Source: Bacteroidaceae bacterium
GTDB taxonomy: Bacteria > Bacteroidota > Bacteroidia > Bacteroidales > Bacteroidaceae
Assembly (NCBI GenBank): GCA_900752815.1
Contig: CAADWS010000099.1
Location: 41,248 to 105,247 of the forward strand
Length of the DNA: 64,000 nt
Direction of reading: 5' to 3'
The notes below the pieces were generated by a model, which saw only the letters and a program-made list of their open reading frames with translations, did no database searches and was not told the origin of the DNA. Shown here piece by piece: positions 51,680 to 64,000 of this stretch; the stretch's first letter is position 1, and the number at the start of each line of letters is the position of its first letter. Position numbers and translations under genes: made by a program.

Positions 51680-52459
51680 GTGAACGAACCGATACTTTCC
51701 ATGAGAGCGCTGTCAACGGGCTATGGTCCGCGCAGGCAGCGCCGCATTGTCGCCCGCGGACTGACGGCCACACTGGCTGCCGGCTCCTTTACCGCGCTCA
51801 TCGGTACCAACGGAGCCGGAAAAAGTACGCTGTTGCGCACACTGGCCGGTTTGCAGCCGGCGCTGGAAGGCGAGGTGAGTTGGTGTGGGAAGCCGCTGGC
51901 GGCCTATTCGCGGCGCGCGCTTTCGCGTATGCTGGCTGTCGTGCTGACTGACCGCAATGCGGGCGACGGACTGACCGTAAGCGAACTGGTGGAAATGGGC
52001 CGGATGCCTTACACCGGCTTTGACGGCCGGCTGACGGAGGCCGACCGCGCCATTGCCGCACAGGCCATGGCCCAGACCGGGGTCGCGCCGCTTGCGGCAC
52101 GCACCGTGGGCAGTTTGAGCGACGGGGAACGGCAGCGGGTCATGATAGCCAAGGCGCTTGCCCAGCAAACGCCGGCGATTCTGCTGGACGAGCCGACGGC
52201 CTTTCTCGATTTCCCGTCCAAGGTGTCGTTGCTGCGTCTGCTCCGCCGATTGGCCGAAGAAGAAGGGAAGACCATCCTGCTCTCCACGCACGATTTGGAA
52301 CTGGCTTTGCAGATTGCCGGCCGCGTGTGGCTGCTTTCGTCCGACGGACTGACCGAAGGCACGCCTTCACAGCTGGCTGCGGAGGGTGCGCTGGAGCGTT
52401 TCTTCCGTTGCGAAGGGTTGGAGTTTGACCGTTCGCATTTGCGCTTTACCTTGAAATAG
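51680..52459 (+). CDS. FecCD-type ABC transporter ATP-binding protein
   Basis: About 259 residues from the GTG at 51680 (or 252 from the ATG at 51701). All ABC motifs are present: Walker A ALIGTNGAGKSTLLRTL, Q-loop replaced by VVLTDRN in the usual position, signature LSDGERQRVMIAKALAQ, Walker B ILLDEPTAFLDF, and H-loop LLSTHDLELALQ. It is of the iron-siderophore/B12/haem class (FecE/BtuD type). The partner permease and binding-protein genes are not adjacent. TACCTTTG at 51667-51674 lies 5 nt before the GTG, so either the transcript is leaderless or translation starts at 51701. Confidence 0.88.
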   Translation: MNEPILSMRALSTGYGPRRQRRIVARGLTATLAAGSFTALIGTNGAGKSTLLRTLAGLQPALEGEVSWCGKPLAAYSRRALSRMLAVVLTDRNAGDGLTVSELVEMGRMPYTGFDGRLTEADRAIAAQAMAQTGVAPLAARTVGSLSDGERQRVMIAKALAQQTPAILLDEPTAFLDFPSKVSLLRLLRRLAEEEGKTILLSTHDLELALQIAGRVWLLSSDGLTEGTPSQLAAEGALERFFRCEGLEFDRSHLRFTLK

Positions 52460-52553
52460 ACCGAAACGCCGTGCAGCAGTTGTCGGTGACGGTGATGGCC
52501 GTTGGCAGCATGCGGCTTTGTTTCCCGAAAGAAAATATTGAACGTAAGAAAAT

Positions 52554-54656
52554 ATGATAGTTTGCATCGCAGAGAAGCCCAGCGTGGCGCGTGACATCGC
52601 GCAGATACTTGGTGCCACGCAGTCAAAGGAAGGTTACCTGGAGGGTAACGGTTATCAGGTTACCTGGACTTTTGGCCATCTCTGCGAGCTGAAATATCCT
52701 GAGGACTACTGTGTGGAGTGGAAGCGGTGGAGCCTGGGGCAGTTGCCCATGGTGCCCGAACGTTTCGGCATCCGGTTGAAAAAGGACAACGGCATAGCCC
52801 GCCAGTTTTCCATCATTCAGAAGCTGATGCAGGAGGCCGACGCCATTGTCAATTGCGGCGATGCCGGCCAGGAGGGGGAACTGATTCAGCGCTGGGTCAT
52901 GCAGAAGGCCGGCGCCCGATGCCCCGTGCAGCGGTTGTGGATATCTTCGCTGACGGAAGAGAGCATCCGCGAAGGATTTTCGCATCTCAAGCCGCAGGAG
53001 GATTACCGCTCGCTTTATGAAGCCGGCCTGTGCCGCGCCATCGGCGACTGGCTGCTGGGCATGAATGCGACGCGCCTTTACACCCTCAAGTATGGGCGGC
53101 AGGAAAAGGGAGTTCCGCCACTGTCGATAGGGCGGGTACAGACGCCGACGCTGGCGCTGATTGTGCGCCGTCAGCAGGAAATCGAAAACTTCAGGCCCGA
53201 ACCCTACTGGGTGCTGACGACGGTGTATCGCGACACAACCTTCACGGCAGTCATGGGCGACCCCAACGACGACGAGCAGCCGGCAGCCGAAGCGGACGGC
53301 AAGGAAAAGAAGGACGGGGCGGCACTGGCGAAGAAGGGTTTTACTTCGGAAGCTGAGGGACGGGCTGCTCTCGACCGCATCCGGCAGGCGCCGTTCACGG
53401 TGACCGACGTGACAAAAAAGAGCGGAACGGAAGCGCCGCCGCGCCTGTTCGACCTGACTTCGCTGCAGGTGGAAAGCAACCGCAAGTTCAGCTATTCCGC
53501 CGAGCAGACGCTGCAACTCATCCAGAGTCTTTACGAGAAGAAGGTGACAACCTATCCGCGTGTGGACACTACCTTCCTCAGCGACGACATTTACCCGAAG
53601 TGCAAAGGCATACTCAACGGCATTGCAGGCCAGTACGGGGCTTTGCTCCAGCCCCTCCGCGGCGCGCAGCTCCGGAAGAGCAAGAAGGTGTTCGACTCCT
53701 CGAAGGTGACCGACCACCATGCCATCATTCCCACCGGAGTGGCTGCAACGGGGCTGACGGAAATGGAGAAGAACGTGTACGACCTGGTGGCGCGGCGCTT
53801 TATTGCCGTGTTCTATCCCGACTGCCGCTTTTCAACCACCACCGTGCTGGGCGAGGCGGCCGAGGTGCCTTTCAAGGTGACGGGCAAGCAGATTCTCGAG
53901 CCCGGATGGCGCGATGTGTTCCAGCAGGCGGCGGGCGGCACGGCGGCGTCGGACGCGGAGACGGAAAACCGTGAGGAATGCACCTTGCCGGCTTTCCGGA
54001 AGGGGGAAAGCGGGCCGCATCAGCCCGACCTGGCGCAGAAGATGACGCAACCGCCCAAGCCGTATACCGAAGCCACTTTGCTCCGGGCCATGGAAACGGC
54101 CGGTAAACTGGTGGACAGTGACGAACTGCGTGATGCTCTGAAGGAGAACGGCATCGGACGGCCGTCAACGCGTGCTGCCATCATACAGACGCTGTTTCAG
54201 CGCAACTATATCCGCAGACAGCGGAAGGCACTGGTGGCCACACCCACGGGCGTGGAACTCATCGGGCTCATCAAGGAGGAACTCCTCAAGAGTGCGGAAC
54301 TGACCGGCATCTGGGAAAAGAAACTGCGCGAGATAGAGCGGCGCGAATACAGCCCGCAGCAGTTTGTCGAGGAACTCAAGGTCATGGTGCGCGACCTGGT
54401 GCTGCAGGTGCTGGCCGACAATTCCAACCGCCATATCAGTCTCGACCCCGCGTTGGCGGAGAAGAAACTTCCGCCGGTGCTTGAGCGTGCCCGCGAGGCC
54501 GAGCAGCAGTCGCAGCCGAAGCCTAAGCGGAAAGTCATTCGCGAAGGTAGCGTTTGCCCCGAGTGTGGTGAGGGGAAGGTCATCAAGGGAAAAACGGCGT
54601 ATGGCTGTTCGCGGTGGAAGGAAGGCTGCACGTTTCGGAAACCTTTTCGGAAATGA
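52554..54656 (+). CDS. topB: DNA topoisomerase III
   Basis: A 700-residue type IA topoisomerase starting MIVCIAEKPSVARDIAQILGA (TOPRIM). NCGDAGQEGELIQRWV supplies the acidic metal site, YEKKVTTYPRVDTTFLSDDI contains the active-site tyrosine, and SKVTDHHAIIPTG and GIGRPSTRAAIIQTLFQRNYI are family motifs. The C-terminus has a zinc-ribbon-like stretch (CPECGEGKVIKGKTAYGC). It decatenates and relaxes DNA, and with RecQ-type helicases resolves double Holliday junctions; recQ lies convergently next door. A roughly 30-residue alanine/glutamate-rich segment near residue 250 (DEQPAAEADGKEKKDGAALA) is an acidic loop I would not expect in every member. Confidence 0.97.
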   Translation: MIVCIAEKPSVARDIAQILGATQSKEGYLEGNGYQVTWTFGHLCELKYPEDYCVEWKRWSLGQLPMVPERFGIRLKKDNGIARQFSIIQKLMQEADAIVNCGDAGQEGELIQRWVMQKAGARCPVQRLWISSLTEESIREGFSHLKPQEDYRSLYEAGLCRAIGDWLLGMNATRLYTLKYGRQEKGVPPLSIGRVQTPTLALIVRRQQEIENFRPEPYWVLTTVYRDTTFTAVMGDPNDDEQPAAEADGKEKKDGAALAKKGFTSEAEGRAALDRIRQAPFTVTDVTKKSGTEAPPRLFDLTSLQVESNRKFSYSAEQTLQLIQSLYEKKVTTYPRVDTTFLSDDIYPKCKGILNGIAGQYGALLQPLRGAQLRKSKKVFDSSKVTDHHAIIPTGVAATGLTEMEKNVYDLVARRFIAVFYPDCRFSTTTVLGEAAEVPFKVTGKQILEPGWRDVFQQAAGGTAASDAETENREECTLPAFRKGESGPHQPDLAQKMTQPPKPYTEATLLRAMETAGKLVDSDELRDALKENGIGRPSTRAAIIQTLFQRNYIRRQRKALVATPTGVELIGLIKEELLKSAELTGIWEKKLREIERREYSPQQFVEELKVMVRDLVLQVLADNSNRHISLDPALAEKKLPPVLERAREAEQQSQPKPKRKVIREGSVCPECGEGKVIKGKTAYGCSRWKEGCTFRKPFRK

Positions 54657-54982
54657 CGGCGCACCGGCCCGTTCCGTGTTTGTTCCGACCGGCACGCCGG
54701 GCCGCCCGGGCGTTTCAGTGCCTTTTCTCCCGGTGTTGGAAAGCCATGCGGCCTGTGAGAGAAAGACTCTTTTTACCTCCGAAAAAACAATCCTTACTTT
54801 AGGAAAAACAATCAGTACTTTAGAAAATTCTCTCAGTACTTTAGATTTTTCTGTCAGTACGATTGTTTTTTCTCCCGGTATTTTTGTTTTTCCGTTCCGA
54901 TTATAGGAAAAATCTTTTGGCTTTTTTGAAAAATCACTATGGCCTGGTGGTGACGTGGGACCATACTTTCCCCTTTCTCAGT
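54657..54982. other. Convergent intergenic region topB/recQ
   Basis: Dominated by 21-bp array C (54767-54892). No separate hairpin terminator is recognised for either gene, so the array, with alternating A- and T-rich tails, may be where both transcripts end. Confidence 0.4.
54767..54892 (+). repeat. 21-bp repeat array C (6 units)
   Basis: The longest and clearest array: six units at 54767, 54788, 54809, 54830, 54851 and 54872, exactly 21 bp apart. The inner four carry CTTACTTT, AGTACTTT, AGTACTTT and AGTACGAT at the same offset; the first and last are degenerate but in phase. Units begin C-A/T-x-T-C and end in a run of A or T. It fills the space between the convergent topB and recQ genes. 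No promoter-hairpin unit is next to it. Confidence 0.85.
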
Positions 54983-57019
54983 TTACTTTCGCTGTTTTTT
55001 GCGCAGAATGAATTTTCCGCCGGTGAACTCGGCGGTTTCCGCGTCGACCAGGGCTTGCATGGCTTCAGCGCAGGCTTCGCGCGAGAAGCCGCTCTGCATC
55101 AGCTCTTCGGGCGCGTGCGGCTTGCCGTCGGCCAGCAGTTGTGCGACGGCTTCGGTCAGATTAGGGGAAACATGGCGCTGCCGGTGCAGGCATACGTCGC
55201 ACCCGCCGCAATCCTTTCCGCTGCGGTCGCCGAAGTATTCCAATAGGAAACGGCTGCGGCAGAAGTCCTCCTCCGTGGCATAGTCGAGCATCGACTCCAC
55301 GCGCTCGATGTATTGCTGCCGGCGCTGTTCGTAGACTTCAGCGGAAAGGTACACCTGGTTACCGTCGACGCGGCGCGTGAGGTAGGTGATATAGGGAGTC
55401 CGCTTGCGTGGGATGTAGTGGAGAATGCGCTGGTGGGTGAGTTGTACGAGGGTCTGGTAGATTTCGTTTTCCGTGGTGTCGCATTCCTTGGCGAGCAGGC
55501 TTTCCTCGATGTATACGTAGTCGCTGAAAAGCCCGCAGTAATGGCGGAGGAGCGCGCGGATGACGGCATCGGCCTGACGGCCGAGCCGGGTGTAGCTGTA
55601 GAGTTCGTCGCGCTCTACGATGAAATAGATTCTTGAGGTACTTTCTTCCTCCTCGCGGTATTCAATGTAGCCGGCCCGGCTGAGCAGTTGCAATGCACTG
55701 ACCACCGGAACGGGAAAGAACTTGAAGGTGGTGCAGAAACGCTCCAGGTTGAATTCGTAGGTCACGTTGAATCCGTCGCCCACGGCCAGTTGGAAATAGT
55801 AGGCCAGGCAGTCGTACACCTTTTGCACGTATTCCTTTTCGGGGAAGGTTTCGGGGATGCGCCGCAGCATGATGCCGTGGTCCATGTTGTTGTAGAGCAG
55901 CACGGCGTAGGCGGTCTGCCCGTCGCGTCCGGCACGTCCCGCCTCCTGGAAGTAGGCTTCCACCGAGTCGGGGAGGTCCATGTGTATCACCAGCCTTACG
56001 TCGGGCTTGTCGATGCCCATGCCGAAGGCGTTGGTGGCTACCATGACACGGGTTTCGTCGTCCTGCCATGCGTGTTGCCGCACGTCTTTCTCCACATCGG
56101 TGAGCCCGGCGTGGTAGTAGAGGGCCGTGAATCCCGACTCCGTGAGCAGGCGGCACACGTCGCGGGTACCCTTTCTGCTGCGTGTATAGACGATGGCGCT
56201 GCCACCGACCGACCGGAGAATGTGGATGAGTTCGGCGGTCTTGTCCTGTGTGTGGCGCACGATGTAGCGCAGGTTGGGGCGCGCGAAGCTCATCCGGAAT
56301 ACGGCGAAATTGCTTTTTCCTTCGCCGGCATCGGGCGGAGAGAGGCGTTCGCAGATGTCGGTGATGACGCGTTCCGTAGCGGTGGCCGTCAGTGCCAGTA
56401 CAGGAACGCCGGGCAGCAGCCGGCGGATTTCGGCAATGCGCAGATAGGAGGGGCGGAAGTCGTAGCCCCATTGTGAGATGCAGTGCGCCTCGTCCACCGT
56501 AACGAAGCTGACCTGCATGCGTTGCAGCTTGGTCTGAAAAATGGGGGTGGCGATGCGCTCGGGCGAAACGTACAGAAATTTGTAGGCTCCGAAAATGCTG
56601 TTTTCAAGATGGCGGAGAATTTCGTCGCGCGACTGGCCGGAATAGATGGCGGCGGCACCGATGCCGCGCTGCCGCAGATGGGCCACCTGGTCCTTCATGA
56701 GGGCGATGAGCGGCGTGATGACAATGCACACGCCCGGCATGGAGAGCGCCGGAACCTGGAACGTGATACTCTTTCCGCCGCCGGTGGGCATGAGTCCGAG
56801 GGTGTCGTTTCCCGCGGCAATGCTCCGGATAATGTCTTCCTGAATGCCGCGGAAGCTGTCGTATCCCCAATATTTCCGCAGTATGCCGGCAAAGTCGGGT
56901 TCTCCCTCCCGGTGATTCTTCGGCTCCTCCAGCCGGTCGTCCGGCGACACGACGGCCTGCTCCCAGCCTTCGGGAAGGTCGGGAAGAGGAATGTCGTTGT
57001 CGAAGGGAAGTTCGTTCAT
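54983..57019 (-). CDS. recQ: RecQ-family ATP-dependent DNA helicase
   Basis: A 678-residue SF2 helicase. The N-terminal ~45 residues are an acidic/proline-rich extension. Motif 0 is ILRKYWGYDSFRGIQEDII, Walker A LGLMPTGGGKS, motif II FVTVDEAHCISQWGYDFRP, motif III LALTATATE, motif V VATNAFGMGIDKPDVR and motif VI EAYFQEAGRAGRDGQ. A zinc-binding region (FCRSRFLLEYFGDRSGKDCGGCDVC) and a short C-terminal winged-helix-like part follow; I see no clear HRDC domain, so this is a medium-length RecQ. It lies 72 bp downstream of recJ on the same strand, and RecJ and RecQ act together in end resection. Confidence 0.93.
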   Translation of the reverse strand: MNELPFDNDIPLPDLPEGWEQAVVSPDDRLEEPKNHREGEPDFAGILRKYWGYDSFRGIQEDIIRSIAAGNDTLGLMPTGGGKSITFQVPALSMPGVCIVITPLIALMKDQVAHLRQRGIGAAAIYSGQSRDEILRHLENSIFGAYKFLYVSPERIATPIFQTKLQRMQVSFVTVDEAHCISQWGYDFRPSYLRIAEIRRLLPGVPVLALTATATERVITDICERLSPPDAGEGKSNFAVFRMSFARPNLRYIVRHTQDKTAELIHILRSVGGSAIVYTRSRKGTRDVCRLLTESGFTALYYHAGLTDVEKDVRQHAWQDDETRVMVATNAFGMGIDKPDVRLVIHMDLPDSVEAYFQEAGRAGRDGQTAYAVLLYNNMDHGIMLRRIPETFPEKEYVQKVYDCLAYYFQLAVGDGFNVTYEFNLERFCTTFKFFPVPVVSALQLLSRAGYIEYREEEESTSRIYFIVERDELYSYTRLGRQADAVIRALLRHYCGLFSDYVYIEESLLAKECDTTENEIYQTLVQLTHQRILHYIPRKRTPYITYLTRRVDGNQVYLSAEVYEQRRQQYIERVESMLDYATEEDFCRSRFLLEYFGDRSGKDCGGCDVCLHRQRHVSPNLTEAVAQLLADGKPHAPEELMQSGFSREACAEAMQALVDAETAEFTGGKFILRKKQRK

Positions 57020-57091
57020 TGTTCGTCGGGTTGGGCGGCGGGGTAGCGGCGACTGCGGGACAGACAGGTGGCTTCCTGCTTGCCGGGGTCA

Positions 57092-58810
57092 CTATTCGCA
57101 GGGCCGGATGTCTTCGATTTGGAGTTGCACTTCGCCGCGCTTGTGCGTGTTTTCCTCAATGGCATAGCAGATGTCGAAGGCCCGTTTGGTCTTGATGTAC
57201 CGGGCCTGCGAGCTTTGCCCGAAGGCAATTCCGTTCATGATGTTGTTGCTCTTGTTGTCCACCAGTTCGAGCTTGATGTGCTCCTGTCCGCGGCCCACCA
57301 CCTTGCTCGTGCCGTAGTCGTAGACGCGGCGGGTGCAGAAGATGGGGCGTGCGTTGCCCGGACCGAAGGGCGCAAAGCGCTTGAGGTCCTGATAGAAGTT
57401 GAAGGTGACGTCCTTGAAGTCGAGTATGGCGTCGATTTCAAGGCTGGCCTCCGTTTGCTCGTCGAGGATGTGCTCGGTGACATAGTTTTCGAACCGCCGG
57501 CTGAACTCTTCGAGGTTTTCCACCTTCAGCGTAAGCCCGGCAGCATACGTGTGGCCACCAAAGTTTTCCAGCAGGTCGGCACAGCTCTGCACGGCCTTGT
57601 AGACGTCGAAGCCCGACACGGAGCGCGCCGACCCTGTGGCCATTCCTTCCGAGCGGGTCAGGACCACGGCCGGCCGGTAGTATTGTTCCGTGAGGCGTGA
57701 GGCCACGATGCCGATGACTCCCTTGTGCCATTCTTCGTTGTAGATGACAATGGAGCGTCGTTCGTCGAACTGGGGCATGTCGTGCACCTGCATGATGGCT
57801 TCCTCGGTCATTTGCTTGTCCAGGTCCTTCCGGGCTTCGTTGTAGAGGTTGATGCGGCTGGCTTTTTCGAGAGCGGCGCTGTAGTCTTTCTCCACCAGCA
57901 GTTCGACGGCTTCGCGGCCGCTTTGCATGCGTCCCGAGGCGTTGATGCGCGGGCCAATCTTGAAGATGATGTCGTTCATGGAAAGTTCGCGGTCGCTGAG
58001 GCTGCACACTTCCAGAATGGCTTGCAGGCCGATGCTGGGGTTGGAGTTGAGCGAGCGCAGGCCATGATAGGCGAGAATCCGGTTTTCATCCATGATGGGG
58101 ACGATGTCGGAGGCGATGCTGACGGCACAAAGGTCGAGCAGGGAAGTGAGTTTGTTGAACTCGATGCCGTTGCTGGCGGCAAAGCCCTGCATGAACTTGA
58201 AGCCTACGCCGCAGCCCGAGAGATGCGTGTAGGGGTAACGGTTGTCGCGCCGTTTGGGGTTGAGAATCGCTACGGCGTCGGGCAGAGTGTCGTCGGGCAC
58301 ATGATGGTCGCAGATGATGAAATCAATGCCCTTTTCCTTGGCATAGGCAATCTCTTCGATGGCTTTGATGCCGCAGTCGAGCACGATAATGAGCTTTACG
58401 CCGGTGGCTGCGGCGAAGTCGATGCCTTTGTGTGAAATGCCGTAGCCTTCTTCATAGCGGTCGGGGATGTAAAAGTCGAGATTGGAATAATATTGCTGCA
58501 GGAAGCGGTAGACCAGCGCTACAGCCGTGCAGCCATCCACATCGTAGTCGCCGTAAATGAGGATGCGTTCTTTCCGCCGCAGGGCCGTGTTGAGGCGGTC
58601 GACAGCCGTCTGCATGTCGTTCATGAGGAACGGGTCGTGCAAATCGGAGAGCTGTGGACGGAAGAATTTACGCATGCTGATTTCCTCGGTAATCCCTCTG
58701 TCAATCAGTAGCTTCCCGAGCGCAGGGTGAATTCCTGCCTTGGCAGCCAGACGGCTTGCGAGGGCCGCGGATTCCGGCGATGGCGTTTCATAAATCCATT
58801 TGTAGTTCAT
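57092..58810 (-). CDS. recJ: Single-stranded-DNA-specific exonuclease RecJ
   Basis: A 572-residue 5'-3' exonuclease. DHH-family motifs are ILIYGDYDVDGCTAVALVYRFL, DFIICDHHVPDDTLPDAVAI (DHH), HLSGCGVGFKFMQ and, in the DHHA1 part, GHTYAAGLTLK and FGPGNARPIFCTRR. The start MNYKWIYETPSPESAALASRL is usual for Bacteroidetes RecJ. It degrades single-stranded 5' ends in recombination and mismatch repair. recQ follows after 72 bp, forming a two-gene repair operon opposite topB. No strong -7 box was found; TAACTTAG around 58906-58913 on the minus strand is the nearest. Confidence 0.96.
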   Translation of the reverse strand: MNYKWIYETPSPESAALASRLAAKAGIHPALGKLLIDRGITEEISMRKFFRPQLSDLHDPFLMNDMQTAVDRLNTALRRKERILIYGDYDVDGCTAVALVYRFLQQYYSNLDFYIPDRYEEGYGISHKGIDFAAATGVKLIIVLDCGIKAIEEIAYAKEKGIDFIICDHHVPDDTLPDAVAILNPKRRDNRYPYTHLSGCGVGFKFMQGFAASNGIEFNKLTSLLDLCAVSIASDIVPIMDENRILAYHGLRSLNSNPSIGLQAILEVCSLSDRELSMNDIIFKIGPRINASGRMQSGREAVELLVEKDYSAALEKASRINLYNEARKDLDKQMTEEAIMQVHDMPQFDERRSIVIYNEEWHKGVIGIVASRLTEQYYRPAVVLTRSEGMATGSARSVSGFDVYKAVQSCADLLENFGGHTYAAGLTLKVENLEEFSRRFENYVTEHILDEQTEASLEIDAILDFKDVTFNFYQDLKRFAPFGPGNARPIFCTRRVYDYGTSKVVGRGQEHIKLELVDNKSNNIMNGIAFGQSSQARYIKTKRAFDICYAIEENTHKRGEVQLQIEDIRPCE

Positions 58811-59068
58811 GTATGTGGTATTTTTTATTTTCAGAGGGGAAGTCCGGCGGGCATTGCCGTCGGCTGTGCACTTCAGAACGGTTGTGCACGGATACGAGCA
58901 AGCTAAGTTAGTAAAAAAAGTTGAGATGAAACGCGGCAGAGGAAAAAGGTTTTTGTTTTCATTTCAACTTTGTGGCTCAACTTCCGTACGGCCGTTGCGG
59001 CGCATCGGGTCTGTTCGTTTTTATTGACGGAAACGGCAAATGGTAATGTTAAGGATGTATAAAGGAAA

Positions 59069-59151
59069 TTTGGAAAAATCGCGTTGCCGCATTATCTTTG
59101 CATCAGCGCAGGCAGGAAAAGTTTCGCATCGGGCACTTTTCCTGCTTTTTT
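59069..59151 (+). ncRNA. Short hairpin RNA with its own promoter (element 4)
   Basis: TTTG (59069-59072), 20-nt spacer, TATCTTTG (59093-59100). Twelve nucleotides after the -7 element comes a perfect 11-bp stem (59112-59122 with 59135-59145, GCAGGAAAAGT and its complement), a 12-nt loop, and six Ts at 59146-59151. The predicted transcript, from about 59105, is about 47 nt. The layout matches element 1 base for base in spacing, but the stem sequence is different. It lies between the recJ start and the lacZ-type gene's end, both minus, so it serves no adjacent plus-strand gene. Confidence 0.62.
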
Positions 59152-59169
59152 GTGCTTTGATGCGTTTTC

Positions 59170-59232
59170 GGGTCCTTACTTCTGTATTTTCTGTCCTTAC
59201 TTTCGTTTTTCCAGTCGTTACTTTTGTTTGTT
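59170..59232 (+). repeat. 21-bp repeat array D (3 units)
   Basis: Units at 59170-59190, 59191-59211 and 59212-59232 with cores CCTTACTT, CCTTACTT and CGTTACTT, each followed by a T-rich tail. It begins 18 bp after the U-tract of hairpin RNA element 4, in the same orientation. Confidence 0.78.
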
Positions 59233-59418
59233 CTTCCGGCCGGACTGTTGGTGCTGAGGCCTTCCGGCGACGGACGAGAGGCGGATGAAAAACCAGTAAG
59301 GGTTAATTTTTCGTAAAACTTGCGGTGACGTTTGGTGGTGATTTTTTTTGACGGATTCCGTTGGGCGGAAGTGTGGCCAGCATGCCGTCGCAGGAATGGG
59401 CGGCTCTGATTTTACGGA

Positions 59419-59467
59419 TAAAAAAGCAGACAGGAAAGCCGGGATTTCCAACTTTCCTGTCTGCTTT
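59419..59467 (-). terminator. Terminator of the lacZ-type gene
   Basis: AAAGCAGACAGGAAAG (59423-59438) pairs perfectly over 16 bp with 59452-59467, loop 13 nt. On the minus strand Ts continue after the stem (TTTTTATCC). It lies 57 bp beyond the stop codon. Confidence 0.88.
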
Positions 59468-59524
59468 ATGGCGGTAGGGACGCCTTGTGTGCAGGTGGGG
59501 CATCCCTTTCGTGGCGGCGACGGT

Positions 59525-64000
<4,476 letters not shown>

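Larger units (their letters stand above)
58811..59524. other. 710-bp stretch between recJ and the lacZ-type gene
   Basis: From left: a weak recJ promoter, hairpin RNA element 4, 21-bp array D, and the terminator of the lacZ-type gene. No protein gene is supported; open frames here are shadows of the array or of the terminator. Confidence 0.5.

Noticed and set aside
42426..54892. 21-bp arrays as CRISPR arrays
   Set aside because: Units are contiguous, without unique spacers of 25-40 bp, and no cas genes are present.
54364..54906. Open frames whose peptides show repeats like TLGKTISTLENSLSTL
   Set aside because: They arise because the 21-bp arrays equal seven codons and lack stops. The same pattern appears at the other arrays and on both strands, with no ribosome site or conserved start.

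Overview
The window looks like chromosomal DNA of a gut Bacteroidales, most likely Bacteroidaceae. Three things support this. Many genes carry the Bacteroidetes promoter pair TTTG, about 20 nt, TAnnTTTG. Secreted SPI and SPII enzymes are abundant. Several genes belong to families typical of the group: an UpxY-type antiterminator, the bifunctional ThrA, a Cys-less PurF homologue, GH92, GH125 and GH20 enzymes, and a lacZ-type GH2.

Layout. 1-2.9 kb: two membrane proteins (TauE/SafE-like and DUF554), then a small glycine-rich protein and the 5' stub of an endonuclease/exonuclease/phosphatase-fold lipoprotein that stops abruptly near 2905. About 2.9-24.3 kb: a lower-GC block on the plus strand made of carbohydrate-active enzymes: a GH31 3' fragment, GH125, a frameshifted GH35, GH2, a GH120-like beta-helix enzyme, a frameshifted GH43-CBM6, an alkaline phosphatase, GH92, a LamG plus TIM-barrel enzyme and a second GH92. 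Decayed 3' ends of further GH35 and GH2 genes lie between them. No SusC/SusD, regulator, transposase or integrase is visible, so this looks like an eroded piece of a polysaccharide utilisation locus. It ends at a strong terminator, a stretch with no recognised gene, and tRNA-Lys(TTT). 24.5-37 kb: housekeeping genes (AI-2E permease, rsmI, two lipoproteins), a three-domain esterase next to a GH20 hexosaminidase, a flavodoxin/ferredoxin protein, an orphan UpxY-like factor and the Cys-less PurF homologue. 37-47 kb: transglutaminase lipoprotein, CNNM/CorC-type protein, rplU-rpmA, a GHL10-type lipoprotein and thrA. 47-59 kb: malic enzyme, a small outer-membrane barrel divergent from a TetR regulator, a FecCD-type ATPase, topB converging on a recJ-recQ operon. 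59-63.5 kb: a long secreted lacZ-type beta-galactosidase.

The most unusual signal is not a protein. Four intergenic regions (about 2.0, 33.6, 49.8 and 59.1 kb) share one architecture: a strong promoter, then within about 7-12 nt of its -7 box a perfect or near-perfect hairpin with a U-tract, predicting a transcript of about 45-55 nt. Starting 12-38 bp after the U-tract comes a short array of 21-bp units with a core like AGTACTTT or CTTACTTT. Three more 21-bp arrays stand alone (42.4, 54.8 and 63.9 kb). I read these as a dispersed family of intergenic elements combining a hairpin RNA with a 21-bp array.

Limits: family calls rest on recognised motifs and overall likeness, with no database search. 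GC statements are by eye.
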